A stretch of 64,000 nt of DNA, from positions 51,655,336 through 51,719,335 of the forward strand of contig CM077006.1 in assembly GCA_039090855.1 (NCBI GenBank), written 5' to 3'. Both the position numbers and the translations under genes were made by a program. Shown here one piece after another: positions 30,530 to 41,169 of this stretch. The notes under the pieces are model-generated. The model saw nothing but the letters and a program-made list of their open reading frames with translations. It did no database searches and was not told the origin of the DNA. This DNA is from Macrothele yani (taxonomy: Eukaryota > Arthropoda > Arachnida > Araneae > Macrothelidae). Every line of letters begins with the position of its first letter. Positions within the stretch are counted from its first letter, which is position 1.

Positions 30530-31050
30530 TAAATAGGAAATATATGACTGAAGAGTTTGCCAAAAATATTTGTACTAGTCTGCATCTCCTGTAATTCATA
30601 AACACGACAAGTTTGCTCTCTAATAACAGGCCCGTAACCAGATAAAAGCAAGGGGGTGGGTACAATTTGTTGGGGGAGGGGCTGACGGAATACAGCCAGA
30701 TCTGAAACGGTTTCCATACTCATGCTGTAGAAGTCAGATACCGAAGGAAAAACAAACTTGTGTATTAGTGATGGGAGCAAGGAAAATTTTGACTTATTAA
30801 AAAAAAACATTGCCAAATAGCCTAAATAAAAAACCAACAAAAATTTTACAGGTGATTTAAAATTTTGTACTCGTATTACTGAAAAGTTAACATAACTTTT
30901 CAAACACCTGACTGCAAAAAAATGCATATTCCCCCAGTGCTGCCGAGATATAAGCCGAATTTTTAATTAAAAATTTTATTTAAAATTTTTGTAAACCGGA
31001 AAAATAATAACAATTACAACACACATAAAGAAAAATAAAAGTTAATGTAC
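30530..31050. other. Unassigned spacer between repeat copies
   Basis: AT-rich with a G-rich patch at 30645-30690 (GGGGGTGGG and GGGGGAGGGG). No gene or element ends recognised. Confidence 0.4.
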
Positions 31051-31054
31051 AACA

Positions 31055-31945
31055 AATTAGTAAAATCATGCAATGCATTGATTATTATAAGCTTTCCAAC
31101 ATACCAGAGATCATTACTCAAGTTATTACTCAAATTATGAGGATAAAGGCTGTGGAATAAATCTCACCTCTGTGTCCTGACCTTTCATCCCGTTTCGATG
31201 ATGTTCAACAGAACCGGTAAAGTATACTTCCGGAACAACATGATAAAGTTTTGTCACAATCGAAGCATTTCTAGTCAAGTTATGACGCATAAAGGCAATG
31301 GAATGGATCCCGATCCTAAGTCCTGACCTTTGACCCTATTTCGCCCATTTTTCAACAGAGTTCGTCCCCAAGTGGCTCCCTATCACAAACTAAAATTTCG
31401 TCAAAAACGAACCATTTTTACGCAAGTTATGACACATAATGGCAACAGAATGGAATGGATCCCTATCCTATGTTCTGACCTTTGACCCCATTTCGTCCAT
31501 TTTCAATAGGTTCGTCCTCTGGTGATAGTAAACTACCACATAGTAAAATTTCATCGAAATCAAACCATTTTAATGTACGTTAGGACGCATAAGGGAAATG
31601 GAATGGATCCGTCTCCTATGTTCTGACCTTTGACCCCATTTCGACCATTTTCAAAAGGGTTCGTCTCCAGGTGGTCTCTTACCACATAATAAAATTTCAT
31701 CGAAATTGAACCATTTTCACACAAGCTATGACGCATAAGAGCAATCGAATGGATCCCGCTTCTATGTTCTGACCGTTGACCCCATTTCGCCCATTTTCAA
31801 TAGGGTTCGTCCCCAGATGGTCCCCTACCACGTACTAAAATTTCATCGGAATCGACCTATTTTTACGTGAGTTATCGTGCGGACAGACGGACAAAGCTGG
31901 AGCATATACGCTTCTTCAACCTACGGTTGGAAAGCGTAAAGAAGA
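31055..31945. repeat. Interspersed repeat, copy 3, with about five 148-bp tandem units
   Basis: Same start and end as copy 2 (GCTTTCCAACATACC and CTACGGTTGGAAAGCG). The inside is expanded: GACC-TTGACCCCATTTCG recurs at about 31325, 31475, 31625 and 31775, a period close to 148 bp. Copies therefore differ in internal unit number but share both ends, like a small transposon with an internal satellite. Confidence 0.75.
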
Positions 31946-32133
31946 CAAGAAATATTACGATAGATGGAAAAAATCATTGTAAGAAGAAAGTAAAAACTAA
32001 TTGCTGTTACATAGAACCGGAAACCTCTTGTTCTCTGGGGTTCCCGTTCAATAAAATAAGAATGTTGGATAGCAACGCTGCTAGGCAAAAATGTTTTTGT
32101 TTATCAATTAATTGTTAAAAATGCCATAGTATA

Positions 32134-33879
32134 CAGTAGTGGCCAAAATTGTGGCAACCTTTAGGAAATAGTGTATTTTTGAGGTTTGATGGCTCACAAC
32201 ACCAATTTTTCTGGAAAAATACCATAAAATTATATATCAACGAAAACATAATTTCATCAAAAATGTAATGCGATAACTTTTATGAAGGATTTTGTATTAG
32301 AACAGTAATTATAAAGAAGAAAAATTAAACACATAGAAAAAATGAAATACACAAAAATTCTCACCATGTCAGTTAATACTTAGTTGGGTAAACTTTAACG
32401 TTAATTACGGCCTTACGACGCCTTTCTAAGGAGTGAAACAAGTTTTTTAGTTCTACAGCTGTTATAATGTGAAACCAAGATTGAGTTATTGCTTCTATTT
32501 ATTGGGTTTTATTTCTGTTGCTTCTGACTAACAAGTTTCTTCAGTCGGCTCCATAGATTTTCGATGGGCTTAAGGTCTGGGCTATTCCCAGGCCATTCCA
32601 GCAGTGGAATATGATTATATTGAAACCACTTTTTTCACACAGCAGCAACATGACATGGAGCTGAATCCTGTTGAAATATAAATGCTTCATTATCTTGGAA
32701 AAGATCACGTGCCGAAGGCTTCAGTTTGGGCTCAAGTATTTCATTAATGTATTTTTGGCCATTTATATTCCCATTAATCACGTAAATTCTGTCCGAACCT
32801 TTTGATGTCATACAACCCTAAATCATAACACTAAGTGGGTGTTTCACGGTACATGTAATGCAATCAGGATGCAAAACTTCTCCGATTCTTCTCCTTGCGT
32901 ATTTTATGCCATCACTACCAAACAGGGAGATTTTGGTCTCATCACTCCAAATGACACTGCCCCATTGTTCCGCTGTCCAGTTAATATGGGTTTTAGCCCA
33001 GTTTAATGTTTTCAACCTTTATTTGACAGATAAAATGGCTTTTTTCGTGGAATTCTAGCTTTTAGACCAAATTCCTGCAGCCTGCGCCGAACAGTCCTTT
33101 CATTCAACTTCATATTGTATTGCGCCATTTCATCTCGTATAAACTCAGAGAATTTTCTTCTGTCACCTATAGGCACAGTCTCTTATTTCTTCTATCATCA
33201 CTTGCTGTTGCGCGCCTTTTCCTGCCTTTACCAGTCTGGGCTTGTAGTCACGGAGTCTCCTTATACCTCTTCAAAAACTTAAAAATGCCACCTTTGGTTA
33301 AGTTTCCACCAATTTGTCTTCTAATTTCTTCATAACTGAAGCCTTGTTCATTTAATAGTACTATTTCAGATCGATTTCTGGGTGACCAGTCAACTCTTTG
33401 CGCCATTTATTTAATTTTGTTACGTTTTACAAGATCACTAAATGAAAGAACACACACACACACAAAAAAAAAACACAACTAACTTGATAGCAATCACAAA
33501 ACACACTGACAAATGTCCTCCTCTCAGCTCCAATACATGACATCAATAGCTGAATCCTACTGTGACCTGATTAGCTCATTGCCAAAACAAGATAACACCT
33601 GATTGACTCTCTAAATGCTCATTGGCTACATTCAAATGAAGGAAAGCTACTTCATATCAACCTAAGCAAGTTGTGCTTCCTCTTTCTGGTTATTTGGCTA
33701 TAACTTTTCATAGAATACAGATAATTGAACAAACTTTGTTGCATTACATTCTTGATGAAGTTTTCTTTCCATTGATATATAATTTTATTTTATTACTCCA
33801 AACAAAATTGGTGTTATAAGCCATTAAACCTCAAAAATACACTTTTTCCAAAAGGTTTCCACAATTTTGGCCACTGCTG
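32134..33879 (-). mobile_element. Long-TIR Tc1-like element, copy 2 (complete)
   Basis: Both ends carry CAGYAGTGGCCAAAATTGTG in inverted order, flanked by TA (32132-32133 and 33880-33881), for 1746 bp. Similarity between the two ends extends about 150 bp. The family is shared with copy 1 at 11909, in opposite orientation, and this copy lacks the SINE. Confidence 0.92.
32500..33406 (-). pseudogene. Tc1-like transposase (long-TIR family), copy 2
   Basis: The minus-strand ATG at 33406 starts a MAQRVDW-like N terminus. The frame at 33015-32818 reads AEQWGSVIWSDETKISLFGS, then RIGEVLHPDCITCTVKHPLS, ending at a stop where MIWGCMTSKG should continue. Nucleotides further on encode the FQQDSAPCHVAAV and NSPDLxPIENLWSRLKKL segments with the second and third catalytic acids. 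Stops and at least one frameshift make it inactive. Lesions differ from those in copy 1. Confidence 0.82.
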
Positions 33880-33984
33880 TATATAGTGCAAAATTTTTAG
33901 AATGAAAGCACACACTTTACTTCGGAACACAACGTGACCTGACGAGTACACGGTCGTATCAGAATAACATGACTACCTACCTAA

Positions 33985-35592
33985 TAATGGGAATTACCAC
34001 CCATGGCCCGGATGACAGCGGCGAGACGGCGTGGCATGGACGCAATGAGGCCCTGGAAGGTTGCCCGAGGTACACCTGCCCATTCGGAATGCGAAAATGC
34101 ACGAAGGTCCCGTAGATGACGTGGTTGTGGCAAAGAATATCTAACGAGAAAAAGTTAAGGCTCAGCGAGACGTAACTAGCGCAGCCGTATCTTCAGGGAA
34201 AACATGCAGTGCACAGAAGCCAACATACAGGCTGATCGGCTGATGCCGGAGCAGACTGCGCATGCGTATTTCTGTTGACTTCAATTCTTTGGGTAAAGAA
34301 TAGTCAGCCGTCAGCCGTTAGACTCACAGCGCGTGATTGTAACCTTCTCGGTAGCATAATCACTTCGCAAATCGGATATATTAGTTTTGTTACGCCAACC
34401 GGGTTAGTTAAGGTTTTTGTTTGTTCTTCATCCTTAGGCCTAACTGTAATATTTGCTGAAATTTAATTTAAATAGTAATACTAATGTTATTGCATATTTT
34501 TCTCACCAAAATAAGGGATGGACGGGATATCAGAAAACAGCAACAACACCAACAAAAAACTTCTCTAAGTAAATAGTCATGAGATCGAAGGAAACCATCG
34601 TGGATCAAAGAAAAGCTTCACTGCCGTAGTCCCCCCTAACGTGTTTTGCTCCTGAATGTTAACTTTCCCGCAGAGCATATTATCTCTTAAGATGTGGCCG
34701 CCGGTTTTACGTTATCTCTATGAGAGTTGACCTTCTTTAAGCGTTAGATATTCTTTGGTTGTGGGTGGGCACCTCGAATCTGTAGATCGAAATAGTCCCA
34801 CAAGAGCTCTGTGGGGTTGAGGGCGGGCGGTTTTGCCGGCCTAGGGAGAACCGGGACATCGTTGTCGTGTTATTGCAGCCAGTCAGGACCCATTGTCGTG
34901 TTGGTAGACACCATCACCACGTCTAACATGAAGGGATGCATGTAGTCAGCGAGGATGGACAGGCAGCCGTTGGCATTCCGGGACCCATCCAAGTTATACG
35001 GGAAAGCATCCCTCAGACATGCGCACTGCCACAGCCGGCCCCTGTACTTCACCGACAAGCGTGTCAGGGTGTTGGTTCTCGTGCGTCTTACGCCATATCT
35101 CCCGTTACTTATGTGAAGCAGAGACCTCGATTCGTCGGAGAAGTCAACCTCTTCCCACTCTTCCATTGTCCAATGAATGTAATCCCATGCAAACTGCAGG
35201 CATCGGTACCGATGGACCTGGGTCAACATTGGCGCCTTGACGCAGCGTCGACTCCGGAGACTCATGAGTAACAGGTTTCGCTCTACTGTTATCGGGGACA
35301 GGTACATGGGTGCTCCAATGTTCATTTGCTTGGCCACTTGCTGCACTGTTGCGCGTCGATTGCCCTTTACCAGTCGACTGAGGCGACGTTCTCCTGTGGG
35401 GTCGATGGCCTTTGGTGCTCCACAGTTATGACGTCATGAGGTACTCGGTGTGTCAGCTGTCCATCCTTGGCATACCCTTACTACAGCACCTCGCGAACAA
35501 CCCACGAAGTCTGCTGTTTCTGAGATGCTTCCACCCTTGGCGTGGTAGCCGATGATCATTCTTTTTCGCACGTCCGTCAAATCACTACCTCT
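33985..35592 (-). pseudogene. Tc1-like transposase, nearly complete but interrupted
   Basis: Starts MARGSDLTDVRKRMIIGYHA with CSRGAVVRVCQGW. An in-frame TGA follows at about 35434, then GERRLSRLVKGNRRATVQQV. The catalytic domain has MEEWEEVDFSDESRSLLHIS and later HDNDVPVLPRPAK and NPTELLWDYFDLQIRGAHPQ. A TAA lies just before HDNDV. The hAT-like element splits the gene after HPQP; beyond it the frame resumes with RHLRDLRAFSHSEWAGVP and ends SMPRRLAAVIRAMGGNSHY. Both stops fit single transitions of CGA or CAA codons. Confidence 0.85.
34131..34757. mobile_element. Non-autonomous TIR element (hAT-like)
   Basis: Ends are CAAAGAATATCTAACG and its exact inverse (16 bp), and GGTTGTGG lies at both sides (the right copy shares one base with the element end). 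A 7-8 bp target duplication fits hAT. It splits the Tc1 transposase codons after AHPQP. The 627 bp inside have no coding capacity. Confidence 0.8.
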
Positions 35593-35727
35593 CGCCATTG
35601 TGCTCACGTCACGCACTGTGGCTCATCTGTCCTGGCTGGCCGCTTATATGTTCGTGTGGTCGACATTGTCACGTGCACTCTGTGACTGTGATTCCGGGGG
35701 TGGTCATATTATTTCGATACGACTGTG

Positions 35728-36379
35728 CATATCCCAAGAGAAACTTTCTTCTCACACTCGTGATACTTAACTCTTTCGACAGGCATCCCCTTCCGGTTTG
35801 TTACCTTGTTTCGCAGCAATTGTCGCGAATGAGCATGAAATTACAGGAACGAAAAGACTACAGCATTTAGCATCAAAAGTAAGTAAGACATGACGACAGC
35901 TTGTAATAGCAAACTCACAAGGTTGATTGATAGTACAATTGTTCGCTCGAAGAGAAAAGGACTACTAGCTGATTCTAAAATTCAAGTAATGAGAATTGTA
36001 TTTCGTCTTGTGTGCTTGATTTTATGATGGTGCCATTTTCCCCCCTCAAAACCGATCCTTAAAACAATTTCGTTGTTAATTTGCGTCTTTGTTTAAAACT
36101 TTATTTTATAGCAGAAAAAGTTTTCCAAATACTAAAAAAAATCCAAAGTATAGAATTTATTAGGGAGGGGAAGGACTCTGGGTGCTTCAGGGAGGCTCAC
36201 CAGGTTTCGAGCCTTTCTGATCGTAGACGTGACATCAGAAAAACTCCGGAGAATGTGAATCCCTTCCAAGCAAGCGCAGTTTTGTATTCATCTGTGATTG
36301 AGCAAGAAACCCCCTTCATTAAAAAGCTGGAAAACTTTTCTGGCTTTGCAAAGGTTTGGAATTCACACTAGTCTAAAAA
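35728..36379. other. Unassigned, with possible minus-strand ORF remnant at the right
   Basis: No element ends seen from 35728 to 36080. From about 36370 to 36150 the minus strand reads CEFQTFAKPEKFSSFLMKGV in a frame close to the remnant at 36380-36628, so it may be its downstream part. Confidence 0.35.
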
Positions 36380-36628
36380 CGAAGGAAAACACAAGATTTT
36401 GTTGATTTCCTCTATTCTCTTCTCTCAAATTGTCTCCATTCGTCCTTCTAAGATCTGGGTGGAATTGTTGAATCTTGCTCCTGAAAGAAGCAACAATGCA
36501 GAAGTAGAAAAGGGAGGCTTTTCAGTTTCTGCTAATTCAGCAAATAATTCTGGAGCTACAATCCTACCACCCGTCTCCTTCAAGAAATCACAGACATTGT
36601 CGCACAAGGTTTTCATTAATTCTTCATT
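36380..36628 (-). pseudogene. Unknown ORF remnant, downstream part
   Basis: Minus-strand frame reads EELMKTLCDNVCDFLKETGG, then RIVAPELFAELAETEKPPFS, LLLLSGARFNNSTQILEGRM and a stop. The amino-acid make-up looks like real protein. The upstream part appears to lie at 37597-37789, on the other side of the foldback element, offset by one frame. I do not recognise the family; it may be an old transposon or viral-type gene. Confidence 0.4.
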
Positions 36629-36638
36629 CTATAGGGAG

Positions 36639-37586
36639 GTCTCGTCCATTTCGTCGACAACTCATTTCGTCGACACTCACTTCGTCGACACTATATATGC
36701 TAACAGTCGATTTCTCAAAATTTTCGTAAAATCTACAGTTTTCAAATTAGAACCACCAAATTTGGTATACTATCTCATGGTACTCTAACTTAGACCGTAC
36801 ATGGTTTTTGGAAGATGTCGAAACCCGGATTCAAGGGGGCCCCCATACAACATTTTCGTAAAATCTACAGTTTTTAATTTAGAACCACCAAATTTGGTAT
36901 ACTATCTCATTGTACTCTTACACCAACTTAAACCATAGACGGAAGGAGTCGGGGCCCGGTGTCAAGGCGGCCCCATACAAAATTTTCGTAAAATCTACAG
37001 TTTTCGATTTAGAACCACCAATTTTGGTATACTATCTCATGGTACTCTAACTTAGACCGTACACGGTTTTTGGAAGGGGTCGGGGCCCGGGGTAAAGGGA
37101 GCCCCATACAAAATTTTCTCCAAAATTTCCATTATTTACTTAAGAATTGCAACACAATTCTGCACTCTAATACCCTATCTGCGAGGTAAGTTAGAGTACC
37201 ATGAGATTGTATACCAAATTTGGTGGTTCTAAATTGAAAACTGTAGATTTTACGAAAATTTTGTATGGGGGCTCCTTGACACCGGGTACCGACCCCTTCC
37301 TTCTATGGTCTAAGTTGGTATAAGAGTACAATGAGATAGTATACCAAATTTAGAGGTTCTAAATTGAAAACTGTAGATTTTACGAAAATGTTGTATGGGG
37401 CCCCTTTCACGCCGGGCCCGACCTCTTCCAAAAACCGTCTACGATCTGAGTTACAGTTCCATGAGATAGTATACCAAATTTGGTGGTTCTGAACTTTTTT
37501 TCGCTTTTTTAGGAACCGACTGTTTGCATATACTGACGAAATGTACCTGTCGACGAAATGAGTTGTCGACGAAGTGAACCAGACCC
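36639..37586. mobile_element. Foldback-type element with internal ~125-bp subrepeats
   Basis: The ends are inverted: GTCTCGTCCATTTCGTCGAC at the left against the complement of GGTCTGGTTCACTTCGTCGA at the right, each followed by more TTTCGTCGACA motifs. The left arm holds three direct units with TTTCGTAAAATCTACAGTTT and TTTGGTATACTATCTCAT; the right arm holds the same units inverted. Near-identical 10-mers CTATAGGGAG and CTATTGGGAG flank it, a plausible target duplication. No transposase is present. Architecture matches foldback elements. Confidence 0.75.
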
Positions 37587-37596
37587 CTATTGGGAG

Positions 37597-37789
37597 ATTT
37601 TGACACAACTTGCTTCAACAGTATCTCTTGACACGTTTGCTTGAAGAATTTCCGAAATCTTTCGAAAATTTCGATAATGCTGGAAAAACGAGAATCCTCC
37701 AGCAGCCTTTCACGGGTGCTACATATCTTTACAGCAGTCTCGAACAGGTTGCTTTTGTACACTATAACGTACAAGTTTGTTAGGGCCAT
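37597..37789 (-). pseudogene. Unknown ORF remnant, upstream part
   Basis: Minus-strand frame reads LFETAVKICSTRERLLEDSR and SIIEIFERFRKFFKQTCQEI, up to the foldback insertion. Joining across the insertion needs a one-base frame change to reach the piece at 36380-36628. Function unknown. Confidence 0.4.
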
Positions 37790-38205
37790 CTCACTCCGGA
37801 GTAATTCGCTCTCCCAACTGAGCTACGAGGACATGCGCTCTGCTTCTATCTCATGTGCGTCCTGCGATGCAGGCACGCCACATCCCCCCCCTAAAGAGGG
37901 CCGGGAGCACGGCCCATGGGTCAGCCGGGACCATGTGTCGTTGTAGGCAGTCATCCCATGAAAGAAAGTGCATTTGAGAAATCCCAGACAATTTGGTAGT
38001 AACATCGCATTTATTTTTTATATTTTAAGTAACATCGCATTTATTTTTTCGGAGCACTGAAGAAGGGATTCTCATTTTTTCTGTCTCGCCGTGTGGAAAG
38101 AACATCACATCATTACCAGAAACTGAACAGCCCCAGTCATCCTGGAAGTTCGGGCGCCAATAAAACGTACAAGTTTGTCCGCGCCGGGCAAACTTGTACG
38201 TTATA
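37763..38205. mobile_element. Small TIR element with tRNA-like segment
   Basis: Ends TATAACGTACAAGTTTG and its exact inverse (17 bp). A third copy of AACGTACAAGTTTG lies at 38164-38177, making a hairpin with the right end (11-base loop). Inside, the minus strand has GTAGCTCAGTTGGGAGAGCG, a tRNA-type box A, and GTAACATCGCATTTATTTTT appears twice in tandem (about 37999-38050). No coding capacity. Confidence 0.6.
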
Positions 38206-38637
38206 TTGTGGGTCTCTTCAATTTGTTGGACCAATAAAAAGTTATCGTAAGTCTGACTACTGTATATGTTTCGTCTGGCCGTAAAAGCTTAATTTGGAAC
38301 TATTGCATCATATTCTCATTTAGTTTAACATTTCCTTAGAAGTGGTTTTAGACATAGCGTAACACCAATCTTGCTCACGAAAAAGGGTTCGTTATAATAC
38401 ACAGATGAATTTAGTATCACGGTTGCATGATATCGCTGGCTGTATGAAGTAGGTCGCCAGATCATAATAGAACACAACCAAGGGAACCCACTGCTTTGTC
38501 TGCAATGCTTAACATTCAGTAAATGAAAGATCTTAAATGGACATTAGATGTGCTCTTTGCACTACTCTAATTAAGATTTTCAGTGCTTAAAACACGCGCA
38601 CTTTGCAAATGAGAGATGTCCACAAACATGTTCTTAC

Positions 38638-38779
38638 CTCTTTATCTTTGTTTGCCAGTAGGAAGCGAAGATTACGGAGACATGGGTGTACCTTTCGTTC
38701 CGTATCCTGCAAAAGACGAAGCGGAAATCTTCCCTGCATCCTCCAATGTCGGTTCCCTTTCCACTTCCACGTAGATAAC
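38638..38779 (-). CDS. Host gene, internal exon B (142 bp)
   Basis: The minus strand shows a strong acceptor, pyrimidine-rich TTCTGTTTCTTCTTCCCAG ending at 38780, and a strong donor AAAGAG/GTAAGAAC at 38638/38637. Only one frame is open throughout: LSTWKWKGNRHWRMQGRFPL, then RLLQDTERKVHPCLRN and FLLANKDKE. The first base completes an AGG codon with the last two bases of exon A, and the exon ends on a codon boundary that joins in frame to IDFIRTLFEQKESF of exon C. The matching phases on both sides are the main support. Product unknown; charged helix-rich sequence agrees with the coiled coil of exon C. Confidence 0.65.
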
Positions 38780-39346
38780 CTGGGAAGAAGAAACAGAATA
38801 ACATCTTCAAACACACATAAGACGGGGATCAAAAATTCCGAGAAATAAGCCGTAAATCATACCAGAGTGAGTCAATAATAATCTGCAATATCTTATATGT
38901 AAAACACAAAACGTTCGTTTGTCCGAAGCAGAAAAAACTCTCGAACGCCGAACTGTGGCATCGTGAAATTTGCATAGCTTATTAATAATGCAATTTCCAG
39001 GTCAACGCAACTATTTTAAAATCTCTACGTTGTTCCGTTCACGAGTTATGAATTAATTAATAAGCTAATAAATAAAGTCAGCGTCGTTTGCTACGTCATC
39101 GTTATCCTGTTCCAAATCTGAAAGCACGTGACTTCATTCGTCGCCGCGGCACATCCACAGGTGTTTCTATTCTTTGAGAACTGTGCATAAAATATGCAAA
39201 AACGAACTTTGCGAAATCTTAACGAAACGAATTTTTACCAACACTATGAATTGGTAATAAGAGGAGTCCCTCAAAATTTCACCGGAATCCGGTCAAAACT
39301 TTTTAAAACAGGCATGGAAATTTTAATTGATCGGTAAACAGAAATA

Positions 39347-40564
39347 CACTATCTACCAACAGCCAATTGGACACCCCTGCAATCGACGATATCTGCGGTC
39401 CTGATACACGTCACGGCTACCGCCGTTAAATATCGTGTGGGAAACAACAACGCAACCAGTCGCATGCAAGATGCCACGCAGTTCGGAGCTCTCTGATTTC
39501 GAGAAAGGTGTAATCGTCGGGTATAATAGATACGGCCGATCCATACGTGACATATCCAGCGAGTTGAAGTACCCAAAATCGACAGTGGCCTATGTGATTG
39601 GCAAATGGAAGATGAGAGGTGACTGTCGGAATGTGCCCTGACCCGGCAGACCCACAAAACTGGGAGTTAGAGACCGACGGGTGCTGGACAGAGAAATTGG
39701 AAGAACCGCACCAAATCGATGGGCCACATCAGCGAGGAGTTTCAACAGGCATCCGGGAGTGTTTTTTCGATGAATACTATTCGTAAGGAAGCCCATCTGC
39801 TCGGTTATCATGGACGTGGTGCCGCCCACAAGCCTTTGATCACCAAGTCCAATAGCGCTGCTAGGCTAACGTGGTGCAAAGAACGTCGACAGTGGACCGT
39901 TGAACAGTGGAAACATGTTCTCTGGAGCGACGAATCAAGGATCACCCTCTACCGTTCGGATGGCAGTGTCTGGGTTTGGCGTCTGCCTGGAGAACGCTTC
40001 CTGCCGGAATGTATTGTGCCAACTGTGAAGTTCGGCGGCGGTGGAATTATGCTATGGGGGTGTTTCTCCTGGTATGGCACGGGACCCTTGGTCGTAATTC
40101 CTGGTAGACTCAACGCCGAGACCTACTGTACCATTTTGGATGACCATGCGCTTCCTACGTTGTGGCAGTTTTACGGGGTCGACCCATGTTACTTTCAGGA
40201 TGACAATGCCACCTGTCATGTTGCGAGGTCCACCATGGCTTGGAATGGTGACAATGGGGTCAATCGAATGGACTGGCCTGCGCAGAGCCCGGACCTTAAC
40301 CCTATCGAGCACCTCTGGGACGAGTTGGAGCGTCGACTTAAGGGGTGCCCCCACCGTCCGAAATCGGTGAAGGAACGTACCTGTCTTCTCCAAGCCGAGT
40401 GGAGGAAAATACCGCTAGCCGTCGTACAACGCCTGGTTCAGAGTATGCCCCGGAGAGTCGCAGCTGTAATCACCGCTCGTGGAGGCTCCACCAACTATTG
40501 AAGGTGAATAAACTTCGTTTTCCTTTGCTATCACAGGTGTCCAATTACTTGTTGGTAGATAGTG
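39347..40564 (+). mobile_element. Tc1-like element, nearly intact
   Basis: Ends CACTATCTACCAACA and its exact inverse, with about 29 bp of terminal repeat ending AATTGGACACC. TA lies on both sides (39345-39346 and 40565-40566), and the length is 1218 bp. It is the best-preserved DNA transposon here, nested in the Helitron-like element. Confidence 0.93.
39471..40501 (+). pseudogene. Tc1-like DD34E transposase with two lesions
   Basis: Starts MPRSSELSDFEKGVIVGYNR. The first helix-turn-helix has SIRDISSELKYPKSTVAYVI. A TGA at 39639 replaces the Arg of the PGRP hinge (a CGA to TGA change), and a one-base frameshift follows near 39720. The remaining 260 codons are open: [53 protein letters not shown] and [18 protein letters not shown], ending [16 protein letters not shown]. 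Spacing from the second Asp to the Glu is 34 residues. All three catalytic acids are present. The ATG at 39435 is also in frame, but 39471 fits family N termini better. Confidence 0.9.
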
Positions 40565-41169
40565 TATATACGCAGAAACGGTTAATAAAATCTTGACGGC
40601 TAATTTAAAAAGTTATTTACCGATTCAGGCGAAATTTGGAGGTCATGTTCCTATTAACGATTTATGGTGTTCATTAAAAATTCATCCAGTTTCATAAAAT
40701 ATTCGCAGAGATACGTTTTAAACTTTTTTATCCTAGAGATTCGTCCCTCAAAGACGTCTGAAACTGAAAGCGCATGATGCATTTGATCGTCGATAACAAA
40801 TTGTTAATGAATTTTATTCAGTCAGTGTTCTAATGCTGTGTCTCCTGCACGCGTGTTAAATAACTTGTAACGCTTTTGGTCCGTATGATTCTACAGACAG
40901 CTGTATGTTGGAATGTCAAGAGCAAAGGATCCAACAAAATTATATATTGTCGTCGATGAAGGAGAAACCAAAAATGTTGTGCACGGCCAAGTGCTGAAAT
41001 AATCACACAGTGAATAAATAATTTGTAATGACCAAATTTCTGAAATCAGCTTTTTCTTTCTTGCAAGTATCAATCCCCCCTCCCCCGATTTTTTCAGTGA
41101 CATATAAGGGAATATGAAATTAAAAAGCCTAAATCCCGGGCAAAGCCGGGTAGTATAAAGCTAGAATTT

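Larger units (their letters stand above)
33949..35727 (-). mobile_element. Tc1-like element carrying a hAT-like insert
   Basis: Left end CACGGTCGTATCAGAATAAC and the inverted right end with GTATCGAAATAATATGACCA. The left flank is TA at 33947-33948; the right flank reads CATA. Net length without the insert at 34131-34757 is about 1.15 kb. It starts 70 bp after the previous Tc1 element ends. Confidence 0.88.
38882..41164 (+). mobile_element. Helitron-like non-autonomous element (contains a Tc1)
   Basis: The right end has the hairpin CCCGGGCAAAGCCGGG, then TAGTATAAAG and CTAG, the Helitron 3' signature of a GC-rich hairpin about 10 bases before CTRR. The left end starts ATCTGCAATATC and continues with AAACGTTCGTTTGTCCG, a common Helitron-type subterminal motif. 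No Rep/helicase is encoded. The base after CTAG is A, not the expected T, so the boundary or class assignment is imperfect. Removing the Tc1 leaves about 1.07 kb. Confidence 0.55.
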
